Assembly: GCF_020509005.1 (NCBI RefSeq)
Contig: NC_063019.1
Location: forward strand, 4,216,001 to 4,280,000
Direction: 5' to 3'
Origin: Fulvia fulva
Lineage: Eukaryota > Ascomycota > Dothideomycetes > Mycosphaerellales > Mycosphaerellaceae
Length of the DNA stretch: 64,000 nucleotides
The position numbers and the translations under genes were made by a program. The notes under the pieces were generated by a model, which saw only the letters and a list, made by a program, of their open reading frames with translations, ran no database searches and had not been told where the DNA came from. This document shows, in pieces, positions 9,097-19,715 of this stretch; within the stretch, counting starts at the first letter, position 1; each line of letters starts with the position of its first letter.

Positions 9097-10144
9097 ATGA
9101 AGTCAAGCGCCCTATTCATTATGATCGCCACTACCGCTCTTGCAGTTGCAGGACCAGTCGGACTCGAGTCTGGCGCTCGGATGCCGTATCACAGGTAGGT
9201 TGAGTTTTGTCTGCAGCGATTCAATCACTGACGCCAAACGTTACAGCCGATGGGCAAAAAGAGACCCCGTCGCCGAAGCGCACGCGGACGCAGATCTATA
9301 TAGCGGGTGGCAAGCGAAGAGGGATGCTGTCGCGGATAAGGATGCGGCCCACACGGACGCAGGTCTATATGGCGGGTGGCCAGCGAAGAGGGATGCTGTC
9401 GCGGATAAGGATGCGGCCCACACGGACGCAGGTCTATATGGCGGGTGGCCAGCGAAGAGGGATGCTGTCGCGGATAAGGATGCGGCCCACACGGACGCAG
9501 GTCTATATGGCGGGTGGCCAGCGAAGAGGGATGCTGTCGCGGATAAGGATGCGGCCCACACGGACGCAGGTCTATATGGCGGGTGGCCAGCGAAGAGGGA
9601 TGCTGTCGCGGATAAGGATGCGGCCCACACGGACGCAGGTCTATATGGCGGGTGGCCAGCGAAGAGGGATGCTGTCGCGGATAAGGATGCGGCCCACACG
9701 GACGCAGGTCTATATGGCGGGTGGCCAGCGAAGAGGGATGCTGTCGCGGATAAGGATGCGGCCCACACGGACGCAGGTCTATATGGCGGGTGGCCAGCGA
9801 AGAGGGATGCTGTCGCGGATAAGGATGCGGCCCACACGGACGCAGGTCTATATGGCGGGTGGCCAGCGAAGAGGGATGCTGTCGCGGATAAGGATGCGGC
9901 CCACACGGACGCAGGTCTCTATGGCGGGTGGCCAGCGAAGAGGGATGCTGTCGCGGATAAGGATGCGGCCCACACGGACGCAGGTCTATATGGCGGGTGG
10001 CCAGCGAAGAGGGATGCTGTCGCGGATAAGGATGCGGCCCACACGGACGCAGGTCTATATGGCGGGTGGCCAGCGAAGAGGGATGCTGTCGCGGATAAGG
10101 ATGCGGCCCACACGGACGCAGGTCTGTATGGCGGGTGGTCATAA
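9097..10144 (+). CDS. Secreted Kex2-processed repeat protein (candidate RiPP or pheromone-like precursor)
   Basis: Two exons, 9097-9194 and 9247-10144, with a 52-bp intron (GTAGGT donor, CTGAC branch-like site at 9228-9232, ACAG acceptor), give a 331-residue protein. Reading through the intron hits an in-frame TAG at 9196, which supports splicing. Residues 1-19 form a signal peptide (MKSSALFIMIATTALAVAG). A short pro-region ends at Lys37-Arg38. A divergent first unit (39-58) is followed by 11 identical 23-residue units and a truncated 20-residue last unit that ends GGWS without Lys-Arg. Each full unit is DAVADKDAAHTDA followed by GLYGGWPAKR. Known family logic: Kex2 cuts after Lys-Arg in the Golgi, Kex1 trims the basic pair and dipeptidyl aminopeptidases may shorten the acidic N-terminus. 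I infer 11 copies of one secreted peptide carrying GLYGGWPA. No Cys is present, so it is unlike Sordariomycete alpha-pheromones; the Tyr/Trp-containing core could suit a cyclised dikaritin. No tailoring gene is nearby. Function unknown. Confidence 0.82.
9195..9246 (+). other. Predicted 52-bp intron of the repeat-protein gene
   Basis: The exon 1 boundary is CAG/GTAGGT and the acceptor is TTACAG at 9241-9246. A CTGAC branch-like motif lies 14 bp before the acceptor, a typical geometry for short ascomycete introns. Splicing joins a split Ser codon (AG + C) and puts the signal peptide in frame with the repeats. An alternative donor at 9199 would leave the in-frame TAG in the message. Confidence 0.8.
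9323..10141 (+). repeat. 69-bp tandem coding repeat, 12 units
   Basis: There are eleven full 69-bp units plus a final 60-bp unit. Copies are almost identical at nucleotide level. The two changes I found within the repeated codons (CTC at the Leu codon near 9918 and CTG in the last unit) are silent, and the last unit also changes Pro to Ser before the stop. Every unit keeps its CpA and TpG sites. Confidence 0.95.
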
Positions 10145-10177
10145 TGAGTGAGCTTAACGTTCAAACATACGTTAATA

Positions 10178-13100
10178 GATAGATAGATTTGTCATTCCCC
10201 TGTTCTAGGACCATATTCGGCCTATATAGGTATATGTCTATTGTTATGTACAAAGGGAAACCCGAATAGGTGAAAACCCTTCCCGCCCCCGACTACTCCT
10301 TATCTAGATTAGCTTTCCCTCTGAACGTACGTAGTCTATGTCACTACCCCGTTAGCCCCCGCTCCTAGCCGGTCTCGTCGCGCTACGCCGTGTCCTCTCT
10401 TCCTATACTACTCCTACTAGGCGGTACCGTTCTAGCTAGGCCTTCTCTAGTATCTAGTTCGTAATGCGCCGTAGGTCCTTAACGTTATTAAGAAGTGCCC
10501 TAATCGTCCGGTTCCTCGCCTTTACTATCTACTCCCCCCTTCCTAGCGACTACCTCGGATAGACGAGGAGTACGTACCGTATATTCTAGGAGTAATAGCC
10601 GTAGGGGTAGCTAGTATTCGTGTATTCTAGAACCTTCCTCTATAATAGGTACCCCTAGAGGCCGATATGTTCGCTTCGTAGTTAGGTTACTATACTACTC
10701 TATACCCTCGTAAGGCGGTAGTAGATAAGCTTCGGGGGGGGTGCTTAACCGCGGATTTTGTAGCTAACTATTCCTTAGGTTATACCGCTAGCTAAGGGCG
10801 TCTACTATGCCCTATAACCTAGTTATTCTACCTCTCTTTCTATAGTTACTCTATAAACGATTTCTTACCCTTCTATTATATTACTAGCTATTCGTCCCTT
10901 ACCCGGTAGTTCGGCTCGTTTCCGGGTCGAATGCCCTAATACGCTAGTACTAATTTGCGGGCCCTTACGACTATACTAGCGATGACCTTCTATACTAGGT
11001 ACTATACCGACTTACCTAAGTAGAAGGTCTATAGTCCCTAGATATATAGGTCGATCGGTAGTATAGCGGTCTCGTACTTAAGTATCCTTATTAGTGTCGA
11101 CTTATATACCCCGGTAACCTTCCTTAGGCATTAGTTTTAGATCTTCGCTAGCGCCGCGACGAGTCCCTTTAATAGGTAGGCCCTCTCGCCTAAGGACTAT
11201 ACTTAGCTACTATAGGTAAGGACTGGCCGTATAATAGCCGTATATAGAAGTCGTAACTACCGAAAGTCCGCCCCCTATATAGACGTAGTAAGCCTCTAGT
11301 ATAATGCTATATTCTGTTTAGCTTTCCGTAATATTGTCTATACGTACTTCCTCTACCGTAGCGCCGGGTCTACCTATAGTCCGAGGATCCTAAGCTAGTT
11401 TACCGGGTTAGTCGTATACCCCTATATCTAGATAGAAGCTTATATATTATAGAACCGTAGCCGGCGCGTAAAGTATATTAGATTATACTTTTCTAGGGTA
11501 AACCGAGCTCCGTACCTCCTAGCCTAGTCCTCGTAGATCTTGTGCTTCTCTTCTAGTAGCCTATAGTTCTCCTTAGTCGAGGAAGACTACGCTAGGATAT
11601 TCGTGTCGTCTACGGAGCCGCTCGTAGCGGTGTTCTAGGATTCTAGGGCTAGGAGTAGCGTCGCCGTAAAGAAGAGGAATAGAATAGGTACTAGCGTTAA
11701 GCCTTACGGGATTCTAGTATAGACTACTTAAAATAGGCTTTTATACTAGCCGACTAGGATCGACGTACTACGGTTTTAGAGGTAGGACCGTACGAAGTTA
11801 ATAAGCTACGTAGGGAGTCCTTTCGACCTTAGGATATAGAGTAGCCGCGGGTATAACACGTAGTCGAAGGCTCCCGATATGTCTAGACTAAGTAAGGATG
11901 CTATATTGTCCCTATTCTTATACTAGATAGCCTTTACCTAAGAGGTAATAAGTTCTATCGTAGATAGCGTCGATCGCTATAGGCGCGTACCTATCTAGGT
12001 GTCCGGGAGTAGGGAGTATTCCTCTACCGCCTCGGAGAGTCTCGTTATAACTAGCTTCTTAAGCGCATTCCTAAGAGTATTAAGGAGCGTAATTAGGCGG
12101 TACGACTTTACCTACGTATAGTCTTCCTTTTACGGCTTACGTAGGACTACTATCGTCGATTGTTTAAATACTATCGGGTAGTATCCGGTCTATAGGTAGG
12201 CGTTAAAGATCGCTACGACTACTAGGGCTAGTTAATCTCTATACTTCTTTAGTAGCTCGTTCAGGATCCTATCCGGCCCCGGGGCTTTCTTCGCCGGTAA
12301 CTTCCTAAGTATAGCGGTAACTTCTCCCTCGGACACCTCCTATTAGGCCGCGATACTAGGGGCTAGAGGAGTAGAGCTATTTATATCGCTTAGATTAGCC
12401 TTGACTAGGGGCGGAAAGAACTTACTAGCTAGTAGACGCGCCTTAGCCTTAGGGTCGCTAACCGGGCTACTAGGCAATTATAGCGCTAGGATAGAGAAGG
12501 AGGGGCCCTATATAGTGTCCTATCGGGCCTATCTCGCTAGCTTCTATATCCTCGCTAGCTTACCGGCGATTTCTTCTACTATAGCCCTCTAGCCGACTAC
12601 TTTCTCCCTCCGTATTAGAGCTTTCTTCTATTAGTATACCTCCCTATATACGTTCTAGGCCTCCTCGCTATAGCTACTCGTCTATACCCGGCGGGCTCTC
12701 CTTACTTCTCTTACTACCGTAGTATACTTCGGCGTCTAGTATAGTTAAGACTATATTATTAGTTAGGTAAGCGGAACGTAATATAAGGTCGCTTTTCTTA
12801 TTTCGTCTATTAACCCTTAGACTGCCTCGTCTATCTCGTCTTTACTATTATATTACTACTACGCGATCTAGACTAGCCTCTCGGAGTCGTCGAGGTATAC
12901 CTAGATATTAGCCTAGTAGGCCTTTCCCTAGTTTAGCTTAGGGGTTCTCGCTAGTATATATTATATCTATATCGTAACAGAGGTCCTGACTAGTATATAG
13001 TCTAACGACGCCTCGAGTTTATGTTCGATCCTATAGTAGGTTACTATATAGTAGTAGCTATCTAAGATCTAGGAGAGGTCGATCGTGCCTTAGAGTCCCC

Positions 13101-16100
13101 CTCTCTTCTAGGTACCTAGGTCCTTCGGGGTATTAAGGGCAATTACATTGCTCGCTATTAAGTCGAGTACTTCGTAGGCTATAGGGTACGGCTATATAAG
13201 GCTTTCCTAGGAAGGGTAGTATATATTAAAGTCTCCTACTACAATATAGTACCCTTATCTCTTAAGCGTACTATCTAGGTATCTATAGACCCTAAGGTCG
13301 TAACTAGACCTCGAGGCTAGCGGTTATATATATAGGTTGTGTCTCTAGGTACTACCTACGTAGAGGGAGGTAATATCGCCCCCGCCTTCTTCGTCTACGT
13401 AGTATACTACCTCCTAGTCGGATTCTAGTATGTCCTTACTAATATAGAAGTACGTACGGGGTCTACCGTCGCTTCGTAGGTATATCGTATAGCCTAGTAA
13501 CTTATAGGTCGTTAGTCTCTTATAGTACGGGTTAATCTATAGCTCCTCGATTACTAGAATATAGTAGACGTACGGGTCCGCCTTGTATAGGAAATAGTTT
13601 TATACTATATCCTTACTATAGTTAACGTTATACTAGATAAAACGAAGCGTATCGAGGCTAGTTATCGTTATCGACAATCATTTCCTCTATAATGTCCTAT
13701 ATCCTACTATCTAGCGCGTCCTAGTCTACGTCTATCGGTTATATACTAAAGGGGCGTCCTTACTATCTCTCGATATCGTAGGAGCCTTCGATAACGTCTT
13801 ATACTAAAGGCTAATATATATCCTATAATAGAAAGGTATCCCCTAGTAGGTAACGAAGTTCGTCTACTCCTTTCTCTAGGAACGGACGACATACCTAGTC
13901 CTAGAGAGATATACGTCCGACCCGGTAAAGGTAGAGGCTAGAATACCTTAGGGATCTACTCTCTCCCCTATCCTATTTCTAATATTTATGTCTAATCTAA
14001 TCCCTCTACTTACCTCTCCGTAGACCTTAGTATCGGGATTCGTAGATAATATAAACATTCTAGCCTAGTTAGACTCGATAGAGGAGAACTGTCGCCTCCT
14101 AGAAGATAGGCATAAGAAATGCGACGAGTAGGTAAAGAAGTATAGTACCCGGTTCGCCCCTAAAAAGTACTAACTTATATACTTTAGTAAAGCGAGAATA
14201 TACTATAATATAAAGGCGGCGGTAAGAATCTAAGGCTACGAGACTAAGCTATTAGCGGAGCTACGAGTACTAGGGATCTAGGTCGACCCGAAGCTAAGCT
14301 AGAATATATAGATTAAGAAAGCCTAGAGTCGAGCGTAAGTTAACGAAGCCTCGATAAAGAGGCTTACGGCGTCTATATAGAGAGCAACATTCGATAAGGT
14401 AAGAGTAATATATAAGGCGATCGTTAGACTAGCTATATTATACCGGGCATAGATTTAGGGAATAGGAGGCGTAGGTAAGCCGATTCCGAAACGGATTAAG
14501 CAACCCCTAAATAGGATATAGGTAGGTAACCTACGAAGGATACTAGGCGTATATAAGATAACATTAATAAGTAAGGTAGAAATAGAGACGGGAACACTAC
14601 TAATTGGCTAATATATCCGGGGAATAAGAATTTAATACGCGGTAAAGACGATAGATTACCTAGTATAAACTACGATCTAGGAGGCGAAGAATAAGATAAA
14701 AAGCCGCTACCGGAGAGGGGCCGGACGTAGGACAAGCTAAAAAGAGGATAACCTTACTATCTTTACGGCCGTATAGATAGGTACCGAATAGCTAGTATAA
14801 AAAGAGGAGGAGCGTAGGACTCGCTAGGCCGGCGGGAGTAAGGCTAAGACCTAAAGTCTAGCGGAATAGATAGCGAGCTACCTATAGGAGTAGGACTAGA
14901 AAAGGAAGCCCCCTAAGACAATAGGCCCGATAGTACTCCGAGCCTTCTAGAGACACAATTACTAGCTATATAGGGACCTAATAAGGGCCGAAGCAAGTAT
15001 AGCGATCTAAATCAGGTCCGAATATATTAGATTAAGGGCCTACCTATTTAGGAGACGCGTACTAGATATCTAAAGCCTAGCCTACTAGTATAGCTACCTA
15101 TCGTAAAACCTAGAATGTATACTACTACGATGCCCGTAGTAGGCGAGAGGTAGGGGAAATTAGAGGTACTAAGCGGGAAGGAGAGACTATAAGTTAATTA
15201 TTAGGGATAAAGATAACATTTACCAAATCTCTCGGTAGATACTATAGTAGGGATACCTCTAGTAGTTTAGCCTCGCTAGCGAGACGGAGGAGTAGATAGA
15301 TAAGAGGCGGAAGCTAGAGGGTTATAGATAGGGTAGTCATTAGGGCAGGCCTATAATACTAGCGTACCCTTAATAAGGGAAATCTAAGACGATAACTAGG
15401 GGGAAAAGATAGGCGGGAAGGAGGAGGGGTTTTTACTAATACGGTTTCCCCTCTATATATACGAAAATAAGATAGTATAGCTATATAGGCCAAAGGGCAC
15501 TATAACAGCTTAATGAAATATCTATCTATATACTAAAGGGGAGCCGGGCCTAGTTAGATTCCCTCGCCGTAACTAGTAGAGTACGTAGCCTCCCGTACGC
15601 CCTAGGTTACGTATCCTTTATATTATTCTCGGCCCTAGGGCGCCTATACCCGACCGCCGCTAGCTAGTTCCGGTATAGACTAGCCTTACGGTCGCCGTAG
15701 AATCTTAGGGCGATGGTTCTGTTTATAATTGCCTTATTTTTCGCTAGTTTCCGCTATAGGGCTATATAATAGGTAGTACCCCGGACAGTTCGCGTACCGC
15801 CTCGTAGCCGATATATAGTCCCTAGATATATAGTCTCCTATATAGTTCGAGTAGGCCTACTTGTTTATATACGTATAGGTTTAGTATCTATACTATTAGC
15901 ACTTAAAGTATTAGAGGACACGAAAGGATAAGGAGTGCTTTTCGACTATCTTAAGGCTATATTACTAGATTAGGCCTTGTTCTATCGCTAGATCCGCCGC
16001 TTTCGCGTCTTATAGCTATATAATTAGCGCCGAGGCCTTCTTACCTTCTAGCCATTTTCTATAGAGCTAAGTCGCCTCCTAGATTAGAGAGTTAAGAGTG

Positions 16101-16934
16101 ACCGGGTTGTCCTCTTAGAGAGTACGTAGATGACCTTAGTTAGTTAGGTCGAACTCTTTAGGTATATCGTAGACTAGGATTGTAAATTGCTTCGTTAAGA
16201 CCTTCGCTAATACCGTAACCTTAGATACCTACTATAGCTATACCTCTAGGTGCCTCCTAGTAGTAGTAGAGCTAGTATAGATCTATAGAATACCGTTAGA
16301 CTATTAGTTTACTACGACCACCCCTAGTTAATTAATTCGCTAGGCGAGCTCCTTATTCGATAGCTTCGTAACTTTAGCCTAGTCTTCCTTTACTATAATA
16401 CGGATCGTAACTATATTGTACGTTAGGCGGGGGCCTAGTATCGATACCGTAACCGATACCTAGCTATAGGGGTATTAAATCCGGGTGGCCTTATTAATCG
16501 CCTAAGACGTCGTCCTTATTTCTTATTACCCTCGGTAATACGATAGTACTAGCGCCGTACGTAGCTAAGTAATTATTACCTAGAGAGACCGGTATAGGAG
16601 CTAATCGTTAGTTTCTATACTTTTTACGTCCTCTATAAGTTACTACTAGTTATCTTAGGGGAGCTTCGCCTATAGAGCCGTAGGCGCTAGTAGTACCGTA
16701 GCCTAGACTACTATTACCTAGGAGTTACCTAATGTAGCTAGGCACCTCCGCGGCGTTTAGAGCTAAAGAAATAGGGTGAAGAGAACTTTAAGCTATCTCA
16801 ATTTAATAAGGTAGAACTCCCTTAATTCTAGGGGTAGTAGCCCACTTTATAGATCGTTAGAATAGCCTTAATAAGGACTTTCGAATATATTGTGTTTAGC
16901 GATAGCGCTAGTTCGGTAGAGATCTTCGACGGTA
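10178..16934 (-). mobile_element. LINE family A copy A1 (Tad1-like), RIP-damaged, carrying a nested LINE B
   Basis: This is a non-LTR retrotransposon on the minus strand, homologous along its length to the intact copy at 38938-43923. The 3' tail (gatagatagat) is at 10178. ORF2 RT and endonuclease remnants run from about 10300 to 13690 and ORF1 from about 15541 to 16770. A target duplication flanks it: acatacgttaata at 10165-10177 and atatacgttaata at 16935-16947, the one difference being a RIP-type C to T. No CpA survives over most of the body, and all reading frames are closed. LINE B (13755-15526) splits it. Its insertion point is 20 bp beyond the stop of the repeat-protein gene. Confidence 0.88.
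13755..15526 (+). mobile_element. LINE family B, 5'-truncated, nested in LINE A1
   Basis: The element starts inside the reverse transcriptase: the plus-strand translation gives SLDIVGAFDNV-like and GSTLSPILFL-like motifs and a GFVD block, with interspersed stops. It ends with an ATCTATCTAT tail. The 15-bp duplication tatatactaaagggg flanks it (13740-13754 and ending at 15541). The unoccupied site is seen intact in LINE A2 near 37209. This is a textbook 5'-truncated target-primed insertion. RIP has closed its frames. Confidence 0.85.
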
Positions 16935-16947
16935 ATATACGTTAATA

Positions 16948-18227
16948 CGTAAATATTAGGCGGGGCTATAACGTTATAGAGAGTACGATATAGAACGGTA
17001 TACCTATATAGGTTTATATATATATCGGTACGCTACCTACGGTCTTTTTTACGATACATATTTCGATTATCTCTTCGTAATTATATATAGGGCCCTATTG
17101 TCCTAGAGAAGTCTCTAGAGAGAAGACTAGTACTATCTTATTAGAGTCTTAAAGTATCGTATTAAATTATTATTATCTTTAATATCTATCTAAGAGACTA
17201 CTACTAGTAAAAGGTACTATTAGCGGTTATAGACCTCTAAAGGTAAGCGTAGTAGAGTAGAGCTCTCTACTAACCCTTCTAGACTATAAAGTAGCGTACG
17301 ATCTACGCTACCGCTACCTAACGTATAGTACTTACTATACGACGATATAGGCGTTAGCGACTAGTATATATTTACGAGTTCGCTAATAGGTATAGTACGG
17401 TAGGTTACGTAACCCCGAAACTTAAAAGTTAACTAATTAGAGCGGGCGCTAAGGCTACTTAAGGGCTAGTAATAGAGCTCTACTCCCTCCTCGCTAACGC
17501 TACTACCTACACTCGAGTGTTCGTAAGCTTATACGTCGCTACGGTAGATAGCTAGCGCTCGTCGGTCATTACGCTTAATTACGACTCTACCGTACTTACT
17601 ACTATAATAGAATCCTAGAGCCTCTAAAAATACTAGGAGCTTATAGCTAAGTACCTTCTCCTACTTATTAAACTTATTATATCTTAAAGTATATAAGGTA
17701 TAAGTACTAGTTATTATAGATATAGAGTTACTAATCTAGTAGAATATTATAAGCCGAATTTAGTAGCTAAGTAGTAGTATAGATATAGTTAGAGCTAGCT
17801 CTATTTCTCGCTACTATACTATATTTATAGTACTTATAACTTACCTTCTATAGATATAGAGAGTAGTAGCTAGGATATAAATATAGCTTTTAGCTTATCT
17901 TTCTTAATAGTCTAGTTATAGAATTACTACTAGTTAGAGTTCTAGTAGTTAGACTTCTCCTTATAAGTCTTATTATTAGATAAGTACTATAGGCCTAGTA
18001 TAGACGACTAACCACCCTAGTAAGTAAGGGCGCGCCTAGTAACCTTAGAATAGCTTACGTATAGGTATTAGTGTTTACCGGTCCGCGGACTATAAGATAT
18101 TTACTAAGATCTTAAAAAATAATAAATCTAAAATTCTTAGATTCTCGAGTTTTTTTAATATATCCTCCTCTATTACGAAACTATCCCTAGTTTTACCTCT
18201 ATTACGCCTAATACAAATTAAGACACT
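16948..18227. other. RIP-damaged intergenic sequence, no identifiable gene
   Basis: Because 16935-16947 is the second target-site copy of LINE A1, the sequence from 16948 on was originally the direct downstream flank of the repeat-protein gene. It is strongly TpA-rich and has no reading frame or motif that I can recognise. Confidence 0.5.
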
Positions 18228-18461
18228 TGTTATAATATAGTATCTTAAAGGGAATTAATAATTAGGAAGTGATCTAGTAGCCTAAGGTATCTATCATAAC
18301 TTAGCTTATAGGAAGATACCTTCTCTCCCCTTTAGCTTAGATAGACATCTAACACAATCAACACATTAGTTCCTAATATATCGCTATATACTCGTACTAT
18401 TCGTTAGTTAAAGAATAATCTCTTACTCTACTCCGCTACTATCAATCCGTACCTGTTTAAT
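18228..18461 (+). repeat. Left LTR of old Copia C2
   Basis: This is the RIP-mutated counterpart of the 236-bp LTR of C3, starting tgttataatatag and ending just before the mutated primer-binding site. The right LTR of C2 is not found; the element is cut at about 25936 by a LINE. Confidence 0.8.
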
Positions 18462-19031
18462 CGGTTATAAGCCCGGGTTTATATAGAAATAAGAGCAATC
18501 TATATTAATATAAATTACTTATATCCCTTACTATTGTAGTAGAAAACATCTAGGAATCAGAATTCTCCCCCGTCTATCCTATTAAGGAGCTTAGTTTGAT
18601 ACTAAGTAATAGGTAACCTAGACAAGGACTCTATACAGCTTACTTAAAGCTAATACCTTAAAGATACTCTATAGGTAGAGCTATATCGAGATCCTATTAA
18701 GAAGGACTTCAAGTAAGTTATTTGAAGCTCTACTAGGAGAGACAGACCTATGTCCTAGCCCGAGACCTTATACCGCTCCTTCTTTACTTTACTAAGTAGG
18801 CCTTAGTATCTATACCTACGAATTTTCCTATTCTATACTAGAAGCCTTAGTAGGATCTAAGCCACTACTTTAGAACATATACACCTTATTTCATTATATC
18901 TAATCTATAATAGATTTATACTAAGAGAAGATAGAGGGGAAGGGAGGCAAGATCCTAATTCTTAGGAGGGACAATTATAGGAGATATTTCAATCTTTAGA
19001 GATATAAGATAGAGAGTTAATTAGTATTCTT
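18228..19031 (+). mobile_element. Old Copia copy C2, left part (LTR, leader, start of gag), RIP-damaged
   Basis: This is colinear with the younger Copia C3: LTR (18228-18461), primer-binding site ggttataagcccggg (RIP-changed), leader and the first ~130 bp of gag. It stops at ttctt (19027-19031), where C3 inserted, and resumes at 24649. Differences from C3 are almost all C to T or G to A in CpA/TpG context. Confidence 0.9.
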
Positions 19032-19267
19032 TGTTAAGATGTAGCATCTCAAAGGGAGTCAACAATCAGGAAGTGATCTGGCAGCCTAAGGCATCCACAA
19101 TGACTCAGCTTGTAGGGAGATACCTTCTCTCCCCTTTAGCTTAGATAGACATCTAACACAATCAACATATTGGTTCCTGATATATTGCTGCATGCTCGTG
19201 CTATTAGTCAGTTGAAGATTGATCTCTTACTCCACTCCGCTGCCATCCACCCGTACCTGTTTCAACA
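19032..19267 (+). repeat. Left LTR of Copia C3
   Basis: TGTTAAGATG at the start and TTTCAACA at the end, 236 bp, matched by 24413-24648. Carries one RIP-type change relative to the right copy (TAAGG against TGAGG). Confidence 0.95.
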
Positions 19268-19283
19268 GGTTATGAGCCCGGGT
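19268..19283 (+). other. Primer-binding site, initiator tRNA-Met half molecule
   Basis: GGTTATGAGCCCGGG directly follows the LTR. It pairs with the anticodon stem-loop of initiator tRNA-Met rather than with a tRNA 3' end, the priming mode described for copia and Ty5. The match is by inspection. Confidence 0.75.
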
Positions 19284-19715
19284 TTGTGCAGGAATAAGAG
19301 CAACCTATATCAGTACAGGTTACTTGTATCCCTTGCTATCGTAGCAGAAAACATCTGGGAATCAGAAGTCTACCCCGTCTATCCTATCAAGGAGCTTAGT
19401 TCGATACTAAGTGATAGGTAACCCAGACAAGGACTCTGTGCGGCTTACTCAAAGCCAATACCTTGAAGATACTCTGTAGGCAGAACTGCATCGAGATACT
19501 ATCAAGAAGGACTTCAAGTAAGTCATTTGAAGCTCTGCTAGGAGAGACAGACCTGTGTCCTAGCCCCGAGACCTCACACCGCTCCTTCTTTACTTTACCA
19601 AGCAGGCCTTGGTATCCACACCTACGAACTTTCCCATTCTACACCAGAAGCCTCAGCAGGATCTGAGCCACCACCTTGGAACATACACACCTTGTTTCAT
19701 TACATCCAATTTATT

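Noticed and set aside
9323..10141. CRISPR-like direct repeats
   Set aside because: Units are contiguous with no unique spacers, are in frame in a eukaryotic-type gene, and the surroundings are fungal.
9323..10141. Classical Sordariomycete alpha-pheromone precursor
   Set aside because: Kex2 sites and an acidic spacer fit, but the repeated core lacks the two Cys and the GQ-type motif of known alpha-pheromones in that class; kept as a broader KEP call.
9225..10164. Long antisense and alternate-frame open frames across the 69-bp repeat array
   Set aside because: A 69-bp unit is divisible by three, so any frame free of stops in one unit stays open through the array. Only the plus frame with the signal peptide and Lys-Arg sites makes biological sense.
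12401..12592. Conserved 63-residue open frame repeated at 12401, 35874 and 58073
   Set aside because: It is the antisense shadow of LINE A ORF2 in the three RIPed copies; recurrence reflects the repeat, not a conserved gene.
16948..18227. Tailoring gene of a RiPP cluster in the original downstream flank of the precursor gene
   Set aside because: No DUF3328 HXXHC-type motif or other enzyme motif could be read in any frame of this RIP-damaged stretch.
19268..19283. Possible tRNA-Met gene fragment next to the Copia LTR
   Set aside because: Only the anticodon arm complement is present and its position immediately after the LTR identifies it as a primer-binding site.
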